This document shows, piece after piece, positions 1 through 10,791 of a stretch of 64,000 bases of DNA. A program made the position numbers and the translations under genes. The notes below the pieces were generated by a model. That model was not told the DNA's origin, made no database searches, and saw only the letters and a program-made list of their open reading frames with translations. Source of the DNA: Alitta virens (lineage: Eukaryota; Annelida; Polychaeta; Phyllodocida; Nereididae); contig OW028576.1 in the NCBI GenBank assembly GCA_932294295.1, positions 45,855,128-45,919,127 on the forward strand, written 5' to 3'. How positions within the stretch are numbered: the stretch's first letter is position 1; the number at the start of each line of letters is the position of its first letter.

Positions 1-1322
1 AGTGCATCACCATATATATGTTCCCTCACAATGATCACGGAACATGATGTTGGTGCATGAGGGAATGCAATGATCAAGAGTGAACGCCTACTTTTTACGA
101 GGCAATGCACACATACTTTCATGAGGAAACTCATTCTTTTAATGTAGAAATGCAAATTTTCATGTGAGATCACAATGATGTGCTTTTCCCCATATCAGTA
201 CTCAGCCATTTCATATTCACTACAATTACCAAATTACTTAGGCAAAGATAATGTTTTTCAATTGATGCCAATGTTAGCCCCACGGGTTTGTGCTAGTATC
301 ATATTATACAGATAGCCAGAACCAACCTACATTGCATTAGATGTCATGTGGACAGGGGAACTGTAGCCATTATACAGACAAGAAGATTAATATAGCAAAT
401 TTATTGCTCTGTTTTATTAAGCTGAAGTCATAGCAAGACTATTGTAGTCAAAATGCTGGTCAATTAGCAATGATTACTCTACAAATCAATTAAAGTTAAT
501 TCATATCTTAAGTGATCGTGTGACGAGTTGGGACTGCCAACTTGTTGACACAGGTGTTTCCCGGCCATCGATCTCCCCTTGCCCCCCCCCCCCTCCTCTA
601 TTGCGGTTTTATGGTATTATCCCTTCTTGGAGTACAGAAATGTAATGGACATCCTTTTATAGATTTCATTCATACAAATGTGTGTATTAGTAGCAAGTAT
701 ACCACTGTGGACGCTTTATTAACTGAGTGAGTGCTTGTTGACGAAATGGTCATTGGGCAGATTAACTGTCAATGATTGTGCATTAGTAAGTCAATGAGAT
801 GGTAATGACCCATCAGTTCCCCTGTCAACAGGATATCTGTTCAATTAGCAATGATTACTCTACGAATCAATTAAAGTTAATTCATATCTTAAGTGATCCT
901 GTGTCAGCTGGTGATTAATAGTATTCAAGGTGCAAAAAGTGAACTCATTCTCAGATGAATTATATGAATACCTAAATACACGAATACAGGTCAAAACACG
1001 CAAATTCGTCAACAACCAAGTCATGGACACATTAGAAGGCCTTATACAAATTCGTTGACAAACCAATTTGTAAATTTTGGGAGACACAAAGTGGTTGAAA
1101 CAGTTCAATTTGTTAATTGGGAGCTGAGTTGATACAAATTTGGTGTACTTTAATCACTATGGTGACTTTTAACATTGTCAAATGAAGGACTACTCAGACA
1201 TCATTTTAGTTGCAGTGCTGATAATCTGAATGTGACTAGAAAATATGTCATGAAACTCATGATGACATGTGTGATTCCTTATGCTAACTAATGTCATCTT
1301 ATATGTGTTTGTTTGTTTGCAG
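1..1322 (+). other. Intron 1 of the unit 0 epimerase copy
   Basis: The window opens three bases inside this intron: the first bases match the sequence just after the exon 1 donor in units 1 and 2 (17,412 and 52,655). Exon 1 of this copy lies outside the window. The intron ends at the ag at 1321-1322. It holds the inverted fold-back segment and its flanking direct repeats, annotated separately. No coding region is credible here. Confidence 0.75.
461..897. repeat. Inverted fold-back segment between direct repeats (unit 0)
   Basis: About 55 bp of host sequence occurs twice in direct orientation, at about 461-515 and 841-897. Between the copies, about 530-811 is the reverse complement of the fold-back segment that sits elsewhere in the intron of units 1 and 2 (about 18,325-18,615 and 53,568-53,858). 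Short motifs of the type cgttgac/gtcaacg are scattered through it. The open frame at 542-730 is a by-product of this repeat, not a gene. Confidence 0.65.
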
Positions 1323-2083
1323 GATCCTCTCTCTTTTCCTGGAAAATCAAAGGTGAGGAACAATTTTTTCTCAGCTCGTTAGCAAAATTTGACAACAAGA
1401 CAGCCATCTGAGGGGGTATTCCCCTTGTGTTTCCTCATTTGGGCCGCTGGGAGCTTGGTCCTAAACATGGATTCGCTCGAATTTCACGGTGGACCCTATC
1501 TCAGCCACCAAAGAAAGATTCCAGAAATGATGTGACTTGCACCCTGACTTTGGAAGACAATGAAGTCACACGCAAGATGTGGAATTTCAATTTCAGACTG
1601 ACATATACAGTGACTCTAAAAGAAGAATCCATTGAAACTGGCTTCAGGGTGAAAAACACTGGGACTGAAGAGTTCAGCTTCAACTGCTTACTGCACACCT
1701 ACTTTAAGGTGGATGATGTGGAAAAAGTGGCCATCTCTGGGCTCAAGGAATGTGAATATTTTGATATATTGAAGAAAGTCCGTGGGCAAGAATTGAGAGA
1801 TGAAGTCTTAGTGTTTGAAAGTATTGACAATTTGTATGAAAAAACGCCAAATGAACATGACATATCTAACACAACTGGAGGACATTCAATTAAGATCACT
1901 AAAGTCAACCTGCCAGATACAATAGTTTGGAATCCATGGAAAGAAACGACGGCTGCCATAGCTGATTTTGGTGATGACGATTACCTTAAAATGGTGTGCG
2001 TTGAGGTTGGTAAGGTTGCTGAACCTTACAAACTTGCCAGTGGTGCCACCTATCAAGCGTCGCAGTTAATTACCAGGTTGTAA
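1323..2083 (+). pseudogene. Glucose-6-phosphate 1-epimerase-like, exon 2, nonsense-disrupted (unit 0)
   Basis: This matches exon 2 of the intact copies in units 1 and 2, with the same acceptor (ag at 1321-1322) and the same 3' end. The family (aldose 1-epimerase fold, YMR099C group) interconverts the alpha and beta anomers of hexose 6-phosphates in the cytosol. Motifs are preserved: GGIPLVFP, HGFAR, LHTYFKV and the C-terminal DDDYLKMVCVEVG block. The Arg codon CGA before GGIPLVFP is TGA here (1409-1411), a C-to-T change at a CpG that stops translation near residue 53. The rest of the frame stays open to 2083, so the stop is probably young. A protein starting at an internal Met would lack the first strand of the fold. 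Confidence 0.8.
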
Positions 2084-2450
2084 ATCTTTTGGGAAGCAAT
2101 GAAATGCTTAATATTTCCAGGAAGCAAAATGTTTCCAATATTTTGTAACACTATATTTCAAGAGGTTTCACATACACAAGGGTTAATGATACTTTTTTTT
2201 AAATAATCATTCTGCTATCTCTGGGGTGTTTAGTTGCTGTCGGGTTTTTGCATATTATAACACTGTAGTGTACAGTTTCTGATTAATAAAGAAATCAAAG
2301 ATATACTTTTTTTTATGCACTTCATTGAATAAGTTACTTTTGTTAATTTGGTTTTATATCTGAACAGTGTTGAAACACACGTTTGTACACTGACCTTTGA
2401 TTTTCTGATGTATATCATGTATTGATATTACTAAACACCTCAATGAATGA
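2084..2450. other. 3' flank of the unit 0 epimerase
   Basis: AT-rich sequence shared with units 1 and 2. It includes aataaa-like hexamers near 2285 and 2525 that could serve as polyadenylation signals. I see no coding potential. Confidence 0.4.
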
Positions 2451-3368
2451 AGTCATTAGGCCTCTATAAAAGTTGAAATGCCAAAATGAACACGGTTATG
2501 TTGCTGTCCTGAGGATAAAGGTTTCAATAAATATGACCTTGAAGATGCAGTCTTTAAGATTGACTTTAGTCTGGGTGGTGTATCATTGATTGCACTATCT
2601 TGTTGTCTTGGTGATTCTGTTCTAGAATACACTGTTATTGTGTTGAAGGATTGTGTTCTTCTTAATGGCGTCCCCTGCTTCTGTTGGTTAGCCTAGGTTA
2701 AGGTTGATGATTGGTACCTGTGGGAAATTCTTGAGTCCAAATTTACTGTAAATGAGAGTGCATGTGCTAAGTCAAGAGTCTTAGATCCTGAATCATTTGA
2801 TGGTTTACTAGGAGATGTAAGTAAAGTCCAGTTATTTGGGGACGCGGCTGGTCTTGCTGAAATAGGGGACCATTTGCTTAATCCTCGTGGTGAAGAAGAT
2901 GACCTAGGTTGTGACTTTGCATGTTGTCTTCGCCATCTGTGCTAAGAGCTTATCTAAAGGAGTAGATCGGAGCAGAGGAGGCGCAATGATGTGATCTGGT
3001 TGCAAGGACCTCCATCGACGAACTGTAGGAGGCTCGTTGGTGTTTGATTTCGTTGGTTCAGTATCTGTCTGCAGTAAATCTGTTGGAGATCTTGTGGGTT
3101 TCAGTGCATTAGCATTGGCTGACATGTACCTTGCGATTGTGGACTTTTGGTGCAGGGAAGGACCTGCAAATGGTGATGGAGTAATACTCTTCGTCTTGAG
3201 TCCATTTTTACTAAAAGTCCTTGGTATTTACTCTTATAATCCTGTGCTCAGTGTGGTCACTTCAATGTATCCATACAAATAATAAAACCGGGCAAGGTAA
3301 CACTAACACTTCGCCTGACTACAAGGGCTTTTTTTCATGACACATGACTCCCTGTCAGCCCAGTCATG
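2451..3368. other. 0.9 kb insertion or replacement unique to unit 0
   Basis: Units 1 and 2 have about 38 unrelated bases at this place (after 20,488), so unit 0 gained about 918 bp or kept sequence the others lost. Two short overlapping open frames (2904-3125 minus, 3037-3282 plus) show no recognisable domain. I found no terminal inverted repeat or target duplication. It may be a transposon fragment; unidentified. Confidence 0.5.
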
Positions 3369-3759
3369 ACATTTTTACAGAATTGCAACAGTCCATGTGA
3401 GATTCCTCAGCCAGGTGTCTCATAACTATTCAGTTCCCACTTTAACTATGTGTCTTCATGTGGTTTTTGGGAATTAAAGGCAGCATGGCATGACTAAATG
3501 TCAATAAAGAGGCGAATCATTGACTTCTTGGTGCCAAGCATTGCAAGTCAGCTCAATGTTTCCAAGTTCAACCGGACTACACATGTCATATAAATGGGAC
3601 ATTGTATTGTATATTGATACAAGGTTACGAATATGTTGGCTGTCATTCAAAACTCTTGATGCATAAATATTAAGTTTGTGTAAGATACACTGCAGGGCAA
3701 CAGTGGCAATGAGGGGCAGTCATAGGTATAAAGTTGTGACATAAATTACAGAAACTGAG

Positions 3760-3916
3760 TATTGTATTCTACATGTGTACCTAATAGTGGGTCTTTTACT
3801 TGCCCCAGCATAGGCACATACATGGAAAGGGGCCTCCCTTGTAATGTCTCATTTGCATGAAGTGCCAGGTCTGGGATTGAACCCAGGACCTCCAAATCTG
3901 CAATCTTTACTGCATA
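3760..3916 (-). repeat. tRNA-derived SINE (family 2), split by the Tc1 element
   Basis: On the minus strand a tRNA-like head (a tcatagtg A-box region and a B box ggttcaatccc) is followed by a body ending near 3760. The Tc1 element interrupts the head; the remaining piece is at 5571-5595. Uninterrupted copies lie at about 20,930-21,095 and 56,176-56,341. Confidence 0.5.
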
Positions 3917-5570
3917 CAGTATACTGCATAAGTGAGTACACACCCCTTGCAAGGTGGGTTATTCAGCCTCAGCTCACAAAATATTAGAAATACAGGGAAT
4001 TTGCTGCAACAAAATCTTTGTCTGGCAACATATAACTGTTTCGCAAAGAATGATCACAATTGCTTATATCAACAGTTCATATTATGTAATAGTTTATAAT
4101 ACAGTCAGTGCAAAACTGAGTACACACCAAAAATAACAATTTATCATGTTGCTATTTAACCAGATTAAAGTTTACAGTTTATCAAATACTTAATAAGAGA
4201 TGTTTGATGAAGCGTTCCACCCAATTAATCTGAATTAAGATACCCTTAAGTTGTATAATAGGTCAAATTACCTTAAACAGTCATCTTCAAAGTGATATGA
4301 CAACAATGGCACCACATGGGACTGAGATTTCTTGTCAAATAAGGAAAAGAATAGTCACACTGCATAAGAAGAGGCACAGTTACCAGAAAATAAGCAATGC
4401 TTTGGAAATAAGCCGAAACACAGTGGCTAAAGTGATTCAGAGATTCAAGAAAAATGGAGAGGTGCTAAACATGAAGCGGTCAGGTCGTCCCAGGAAGTTG
4501 ACTCCAAGGGATGAGCGACATCTGGGGAGATCCTTGGAAAAAAAACAGAAAAGCAAGTACTGTGGAGCTTGCAAAAGCTCTTGAAAGTCAAGTTGGGGTG
4601 ACTGTGTCCACTGATACGATAAGGCGCACAGTGCATAGAATGGGACTGTATGGCTACCGACCTCGAAGGAAGCCCTTGCTCCAGCCAAGACACAAGCAGG
4701 ATCGCATGGCTTCTGCTACAACAAACCAGAGCAAGGATGTAAACTTTTGGAATAAAGTCCTGTGGTCTGATGAGACCAAAATCAACCGGTTTGGGTCTGA
4801 TGGCATCCAGTGGGTTTGGAGACGTCCAGGTGATGAGTACAATGAAAAGTGCATGGTACCCACAGTGAAACACGGTGGTGGCAGTGTCCTCTTATGGGGT
4901 TGTATGAGCTCTGCAGGTGTTGGAGAACTCCATTTCATTGATGGCATTATGGATTCTAATATGTATTGCCATATTCTCAAGGAAAAGATGCTACCTTCCC
5001 TCCATGCCCTTGGTCGTGGGGCCATATTTCAACAAGACAATGACCCAAAACATACTTCAAAGTTCACCACTGAGTTCCTGACAAAACACAAGGTGAAGAA
5101 ACTTGATTGGCCTAGCATGTCTCCAGATCTGAACCCAATAGAGCACCTGTGGGGTGTTTTGAAAAGGAAAGTGGAGCAACACAGGCCCAAAAGTATCAAT
5201 GCCTTGAAAGAGGTCATCCTTGAGGAATGGAGGAAAATTGATGCTTCAGTATGCCTTGAACTTGTCCATTCAATGCCTAGGAGGATTGATGCAGTGCTGA
5301 GAAACAAGGGTGGACACACTAAATACTAAGACACTATACTTACCTTTACTTTATGTTACAGTGTACTCATTTTTGCTTTGTCTTTATTTTAAACCATTTA
5401 TATAATATGAACTGTTGATCTAACCAATTGTGATTATAATTTGTGAAATGGTTTTTTGTTGTTAGATAAAGGTTTTGTTGCAGCAAATTCCTTGTATCTC
5501 TTATATTTTCTGAGCTGAGGCTGAAAAACCAACCTTGCAAGAGGTGTGTACTCACTTATGTAGTATACTG
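3917..5570 (+). mobile_element. Tc1-family transposon (1,654 bp), TA target duplication
   Basis: Both ends start with cagtatact..cataagtgag in inverted orientation and are flanked by TA (3915-3916 and 5571-5572), the standard Tc1/mariner duplication. Units 1 and 2 have the empty site with a single TA. The inverted repeats are long (~200 bp, to about 4115 on the left and from about 5370 on the right). Inner direct copies of the gagtacacac motif near 3934 and 4116, mirrored on the right, give an IR/DR arrangement of transposase sites. The element sits inside a tRNA-SINE. Confidence 0.93.
4297..5329 (+). pseudogene. Tc1 transposase, one frameshift
   Basis: The first frame (4297-4584) carries the paired-like helix-turn-helix DNA-binding region and a GRPR hook before TPRDERH. 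The second frame (to 5329) carries the rest of the DNA-binding region and the catalytic core. In the second frame (counted from 4511) the acidic triad is Asp87 (SDETK), Asp176 (QQDND) and Glu211 (NPIEHLW). There are 34 residues between the last two, the DD34E signature of Tc1. The frames join at a run of eight A (4538-4545), so a single slippage indel there is the likely break. Otherwise the protein is full length (~340 residues). It is inactive as it stands. Confidence 0.9.
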
Positions 5571-5681
5571 TAAGCACTATGAGCTGTCACATTGATATTT
5601 TGGTGTCACTAAATTTGAACTAAAAAAGTCATTAGGCAATATTTACCAAATTTTTATTAGATAAATGACTTATTTAACAGC

Positions 5682-8600
5682 TCACAACTCATCACTGCTT
5701 ATCTTCTTCCTTATCAAGATAACAAGTCCATCTCCTGGTTGCAGGGTTAACTTTTTGAAATCTGCAGTGTCTCTCTCTTTAAAATTGGAATCTGGGGTCA
5801 CCAGTACAATCTAACCCTTCTTGGTGTCTCCCAAACAGCCTGAGTAGTCATTGGTGGATGCTTTGAAACCAAAATTAAGGATAACCATGCAGACAGCATT
5901 GCTGTCTTCGCGTTTGTAAGACAGGATATCATCGTTCCCAACGCCGCAGTATTCCAAAGCGTTGTTCTGGAATGCAGGTTTGCGTCTCAGGAATGCAACT
6001 GCAAGGTATATCAGAAGGCTTGAACGGCCAGAGGGAGAGTTTTTCTGCACCTGTTGAAAAAATATGACACATATTTTATGTAATGCCATTTAAACCAAAA
6101 TTGATTTGAGGGGAAAAGTCATTTGACTGGGTTAGTGTCCTTGGAGATCTTTCACTCAAAAAGCAAGCTTGACTCAATGAGACCCTGTAGCCAACCGTAC
6201 ATATAAGTAATCAGGGTTTGCAACCAAGTCTTTTCTGCTCGGGAAAATCCTGCATTTTTCTGGTCATTCCACTGCATTGGAGCACGGCAAGGATTTCTCG
6301 AGCACTTACGATACCTGTCCTAAATAAAATAATACAAAATTCATGCAGGTGACACAAGTTTAGATTAGTCTGTTTCGAGAAGGAATGAATTATTCTTAAG
6401 TTTGATCAGTTGTTTTTATTGTCTCGGTGCTGTTGGTCAGATGATTTAGCAAATGAATTTGAACCTGGGACCTTCAGAGGAGCTAGTAAATATCCAATAT
6501 ATATTCTCTGATCAGCTGCTAACAACCAATCAGATTGCAGGAATACCAGTCAATATTAGGCTATGTTGCATGATCGCCAGTTTTTAATAACTGTTTAGTT
6601 ATTATAAATTACAATTTTAAGGAATAAAGTACTCCTGTCAAGCCATCCCTGATATTTGTTAAACAATTAAAGTTGCATTCTGAATATGCAGAATAAATAA
6701 TGTTTGGAACAATACTTGTTCTTTTTTTTTTTTGGCCTCATTTACCTTTCAGCAGTTCATCAAGTGTAGTCAATTGTGAAATGTTTAGTCGCCGTTTTGT
6801 GGGATTCAGAAAGAGTATAATGTCATCAACTTCGCCTCGTGCAATATACATTTGTTGTACTCTTTCCTCATCCCACAAAACTGCATGTTGCACTCCGCAC
6901 CGTTCACTATTGATATAATTTTAACTGCAAGACCACTTAACTGTGCGTGGGTTTAGATAATTACTACTACTTTCACAGGACCAAAGTTCTTGCCCAAAGG
7001 GTCCACAGTGTCCTCATAGGAGACTTCAATGTCTCTCAGGGCAATCCCTTCTCCTCAGTAACTGGTGGGTTTCCCTGGCAAAGTGAGCAACATCAGATTT
7101 AATGCATCTGCATACTTGGGACCTTTCCTAGTGGTTATCCTTGAACGATCATGGTTGCCTAGCTGTAAGTTAAAGCTAGTACATGTTACAACAATACACA
7201 GAATTGATTGATTGATTAATTGACTGATTGATTGATTGATTGATCATACGGTGAATCATCTAGAGATGAATATATGAATAGCGCGTGTACTGCTCTCTTG
7301 ATTTCAAATGACAAGACAGGGTTGGATGCTGGCATTCTTTTCATCCAACTGTCAATGAGTTCATGAATTTCTTAGCCTCCACAATCTGGTGTGATGGACA
7401 CCAAGTTGAAATTGAATGATATGTCAGCTCCAGAACGATAGTATTTTTCAGCCTTGTTAAGATCCCATGTTTCCATTACCATAAATCTGAAATACCATTT
7501 TAGCAATCTGTATGAAACATGCCAGGTATTGTCATCACTTGCATGGTTGCAGTTGTTGTTGTTGGCATTGGGCACCTTCTGGTTAAGGTCTTTCACTTGA
7601 TTCTTCTATCCATTCTCCCTTCTCAGGTATATCCTCTGGTACACTGATGGTGGAGAGGGTGCTTCTGTCAGTTAATGTGGCTTTACTTACACATATTTTC
7701 CAATCTTCCTTTCATGCTCTTCGAACACTTCCCTCCATTCTCTTATCGCCTCATGAAGTTCTTCCTGCTCTTGGGAGTAGTTGTGGTTGAAGGCAAAATA
7801 TTCATCCTGGATGATCAGCAATTCAATAATGGTAATGAGAAAGTGCAGACATTGTAAATTAAATCAAATGGTGTAATGCAAAATGCTACCATCCTATTGG
7901 TTGCACAGCTTCCCGCGCTAAATTCTGATTGGTTGGGGAGGAAGGGGACCACTAGCAGCAGTATTTCTAGTGTATTTTAATGTACAATTGATGCCTTATG
8001 ACATTTATATTTTAATGAATTTTAACTTCTTGTTTTAAGCAAGTTGCATTTATTGAACCAAATGGCAACACAAATCTTGCACTGAAAAGCAAATTGAGAG
8101 ATACCCGAAGAAGGCCGACTTAGGCAGTAGTCACAGTTTGAGGTGTTCTCTGGAAATTACCTTTTTGATTTATATTACCTCTTTCAAACCTGTGTTTTCC
8201 AGAAGTGGTTCGTCTTTGTGATAGTGATTTTCCCACAAGAAATGAATCGCATCCACACGGAGGCTGTCCACTCCCAAACTCAACCAGAACCTAAACACAT
8301 CCTGGGAGAGAATGATAAAATTATTATTGACAATATTTAGTAGGAATCCTGCTGCTAAGACTGGCCTTGGAAATTTCTGAAGTGATGACATCAATAAAAT
8401 CCCAGAACATCAATTTGATGATGTTATAATTCTGGGATTTTTATTCCATTTTAATCACAGGTTTTGGACCATTAATTAGAGCCAACAAAGACATGATTAA
8501 TTATTAAAAAAAAGACTTTCATCTCCTCCCTGACTTTCTCATTCCTGTAACTTAGGTCTGGTTGTTCCTTGACGTTAATGGCCAGTTGTGCTACATGCGT

Positions 8601-9992
8601 TTTCCATGTGTTTGGATAAACGCATGATTTTTTCCTTATTATAATTAGCTTAAACCATGCGTTTTCCATGCGATTATCCTTCTCATGGAAAACGCACGTG
8701 GCACATTTGGCCATGTAGGCATGGTAATAGAACTGTCGTCTTTCCTCTACCCACTCCCAGGCGGGACCACCAAAGATGCTAAGCTGAGCAAATGAGTTTA
8801 AATAAATGAGTTTAAATAAACATTAGTCATGATGTTGACAAAAAATATTGCAGCTCGATATAGCAAAATGAAATGATACTTACCCAGTTATTAGGAGGTG
8901 CTCTTGTACCATCACTCCAACATAATAATCTGCATAAGGATTGTCTTTGTCATCCTTCTTAGAAGCCTTGAACCAGCTCTGAAGATCACTGGTGTGGTTT
9001 GGGACGTAGCCCATAACTTTTATGCCTGATGACAACAATTAATAATATGTAAGGAATATTTATGAAAATCAAAATTGTGCATGAAATATTATTAAGACAA
9101 ACTACCAACTAATATTTTGTAAATTGCATTGCCTTGTGTTAGTTGTCTGCAATATTTAAGTAATCACAAAAGTTGTTTCACTAAAAAAAATACTGATAGA
9201 TAAATGGAAAAGTATTGTGAAAAGGATTTATGAATGCTTGTGTTGTTTACATTCATACAGTTTATTTAACATATTATGTCATTAATTTTTTTCATTTATT
9301 TTTAATGAGGGACATCTGGTCATGTAGGGGATGAGTAGACAATAAGAAAAAGAAAGCAAACAAAAAAGAAAAAAATTGATTCCAGTTGACCCCTGGTTAT
9401 ATATTTGAGCCTGGTTGCATAGGTCTGAGCAAATGAAACACTTCTATAGCTGTCACCTAAACCTCATAGAACAGAATGGTAATTATCCTGCAAAAAACGG
9501 TTATCAATATTATTTCAATTCATACAGTAGTTAGTGATATATTTCCGTTACCTCTCCTATAAGCATCTTCTATTAAATCCCTGAAGTGTTCCAGGTCCCC
9601 AAATATTGGATCCACATTGGTGAAGTCTGAGATGTCATAACCAAAATCCTTCATGGGAGATTCGTAAATTGGATTCAGCCAAATAGCGTCCACTCCTATG
9701 AACTCAAAGTGGTCCAAACGAGACTGTATTCCTGCAGAGAGATACCTATACCAATTGGACCAAAACAAGTATATATTCGAGTTATAATAATAATTGCTAC
9801 GAAGGTAATTACCAAAAGAAATAATTATTACTTTATTGGAATTACTAGTTTTTGACCAACAATACTTGCCTTGTAAATCTCCAACTCTGTCACCACTAGA
9901 ATCTTGAAATGATCTTGGATATATTTGATTATGGAAGTTTTCCACCATGGACACAAACTTGCTATACTTAACAGCACAAGGTATTTCTTCAT
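5682..9992 (-). pseudogene. GH13 alpha-glucosidase (maltase)/rBAT-like gene, decayed (unit 0)
   Basis: Minus-strand exons follow the order of a GH13 maltase or SLC3A heavy-chain protein. They are: a possible signal peptide (MKKYLVLLSIASLC, from 9992) then WWKTS and IYPRSF; 9731-9552 with GVDAIWLNPIYESP; about 9021-8883 with GYVPNHT and NPYADYYV; about 8790-8515 with FGGPAWEW and YRNEKVREEM; 8301-8179 with GVDSLRVDAIHFL (the nucleophile region); 7596-7372 with RFMVMETWDLN (acid/base region) and SFNFNLV; about 7170-6975 with LGNHDRSR; about 6310-6210 with PMQWNDQKNAGF; about 6050-5682 with the C-terminal beta domain. Breaks: an indel between WWKTS and IYPRSF, a 1-nt loss after YYV, an inserted stem-loop element, TAA after ITPDCGG, TAG in TSY*GEG, and TAG near 5815. 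Several breaks recur in units 1 and 2, so decay began before duplication. It could be a maltase or an amino-acid-transporter heavy chain; the possible signal peptide favours a secreted maltase. Confidence 0.8.
8579..8713. mobile_element. MITE-like inverted-repeat insertion inside a GH13 exon (unit 0)
   Basis: 135 bp begin and end with tggcca and pair as an imperfect ~30-bp terminal inverted repeat containing gcgttttccatg. They interrupt the exon between the codons for HAY and for NVKEQPDL; without them the exon would read through an Ile codon. The same insertion is in units 1 and 2. The family is not recognised; the target duplication is at most one or two bases. Confidence 0.65.
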
Positions 9993-10365
9993 TCTGAACA
10001 GTAGATTGTCCATCGGCATATATCAGAATAAACCTGCATCACACTTATTCAGTCATATATGGGTCATTTCACAAAAAGTGTGCACTTTTGGCATTGCAAG
10101 TGCAAAAAAAATGAAAGTTTCACCCTCTCAAAAATCCATCAAAAGGATGAATTTTCATACATTTCAGTGTTGTAACATTATAACAAAACATTTTTCAACA
10201 TTCATATTTAAATTGGTTGGTCATGTGACTTGTTATGTCAGACATAACAGTAACAGGAAGGACAGTAACAGGATTGACATTAAAGCATAGATCTCACATA
10301 GCTGGAAAGCGATGGAAAATCCATGGTTGACATGTAGACCCTAAATTGACGGAATGACCACGTAA
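9993..10365. other. Spacer between the GH13 5' end and the 141-aa ORF
   Basis: The right part (from about 10,202) is conserved in units 1 and 2; the left part, with the GH13 first exons, is deleted there. No domain is visible in the short open frames. Confidence 0.4.
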
Positions 10366-10791
10366 TTGTTACATAATAGGGGCGTTGGTATTAGTTGCCC
10401 TATGTCAACATCCGCTAATCAACTCAAACAGGAATTAAGAAGGGCAAAGGCATATGGAGTAGTTTATGTAGGAGCCGATGTTGCACCTAAAACCTTTGTC
10501 GAGAAAAAGGTCAATGCAGATGGTGCAGTGATTGACAAACAGTTCAGCGTGGGTGGGAAACACATGGAACTGAAGATAATTCTTCAGAAAGAGCTCCAGC
10601 ATCAATCCAAGCTTGGTTAGCAGCAGGTAAAGGAAGAAGTTTCACATACAGTCTATTTTAAGGTTTGGCATGACCATGGTGATCTGTGTGGTCACAGTCA
10701 TTTTTTGAGCACTGTTATGGTGATGTATGATAAAAATATTCACACATCTGAAAGTCAACGACTTGTTGAGAAACCTGTTGTCAATTTCTAG
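10366..10791 (+). pseudogene. Unidentified 141-aa ORF, nonsense-disrupted (unit 0)
   Basis: Homologous over its full length to the open frames at 25,454-25,879 and 60,684-61,109. A TAG at 10,618-10,620 replaces a Leu codon in the middle; otherwise the frame matches to the same stop. Function unknown. The second half is rich in His, Asp and Gly (WHDHGDLCGHSH), which could bind metal; that is only a suggestion. Confidence 0.6.

Noticed and set aside
542..730. 62-aa protein-coding gene
   Set aside because: It lies in the fold-back repeat; the reverse frame in units 1 and 2 (18,421-18,633) reads much the same words, as expected of a repeat, not of a gene.
3860..3916. tRNA gene on the minus strand
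   Set aside because: B box present, but the sequence is part of a dispersed repeat and lacks a paired acceptor stem.
7204..7245. CRISPR-like short repeats (attg/gatt)
   Set aside because: Simple tetranucleotide repeat in an intron, without spacers.
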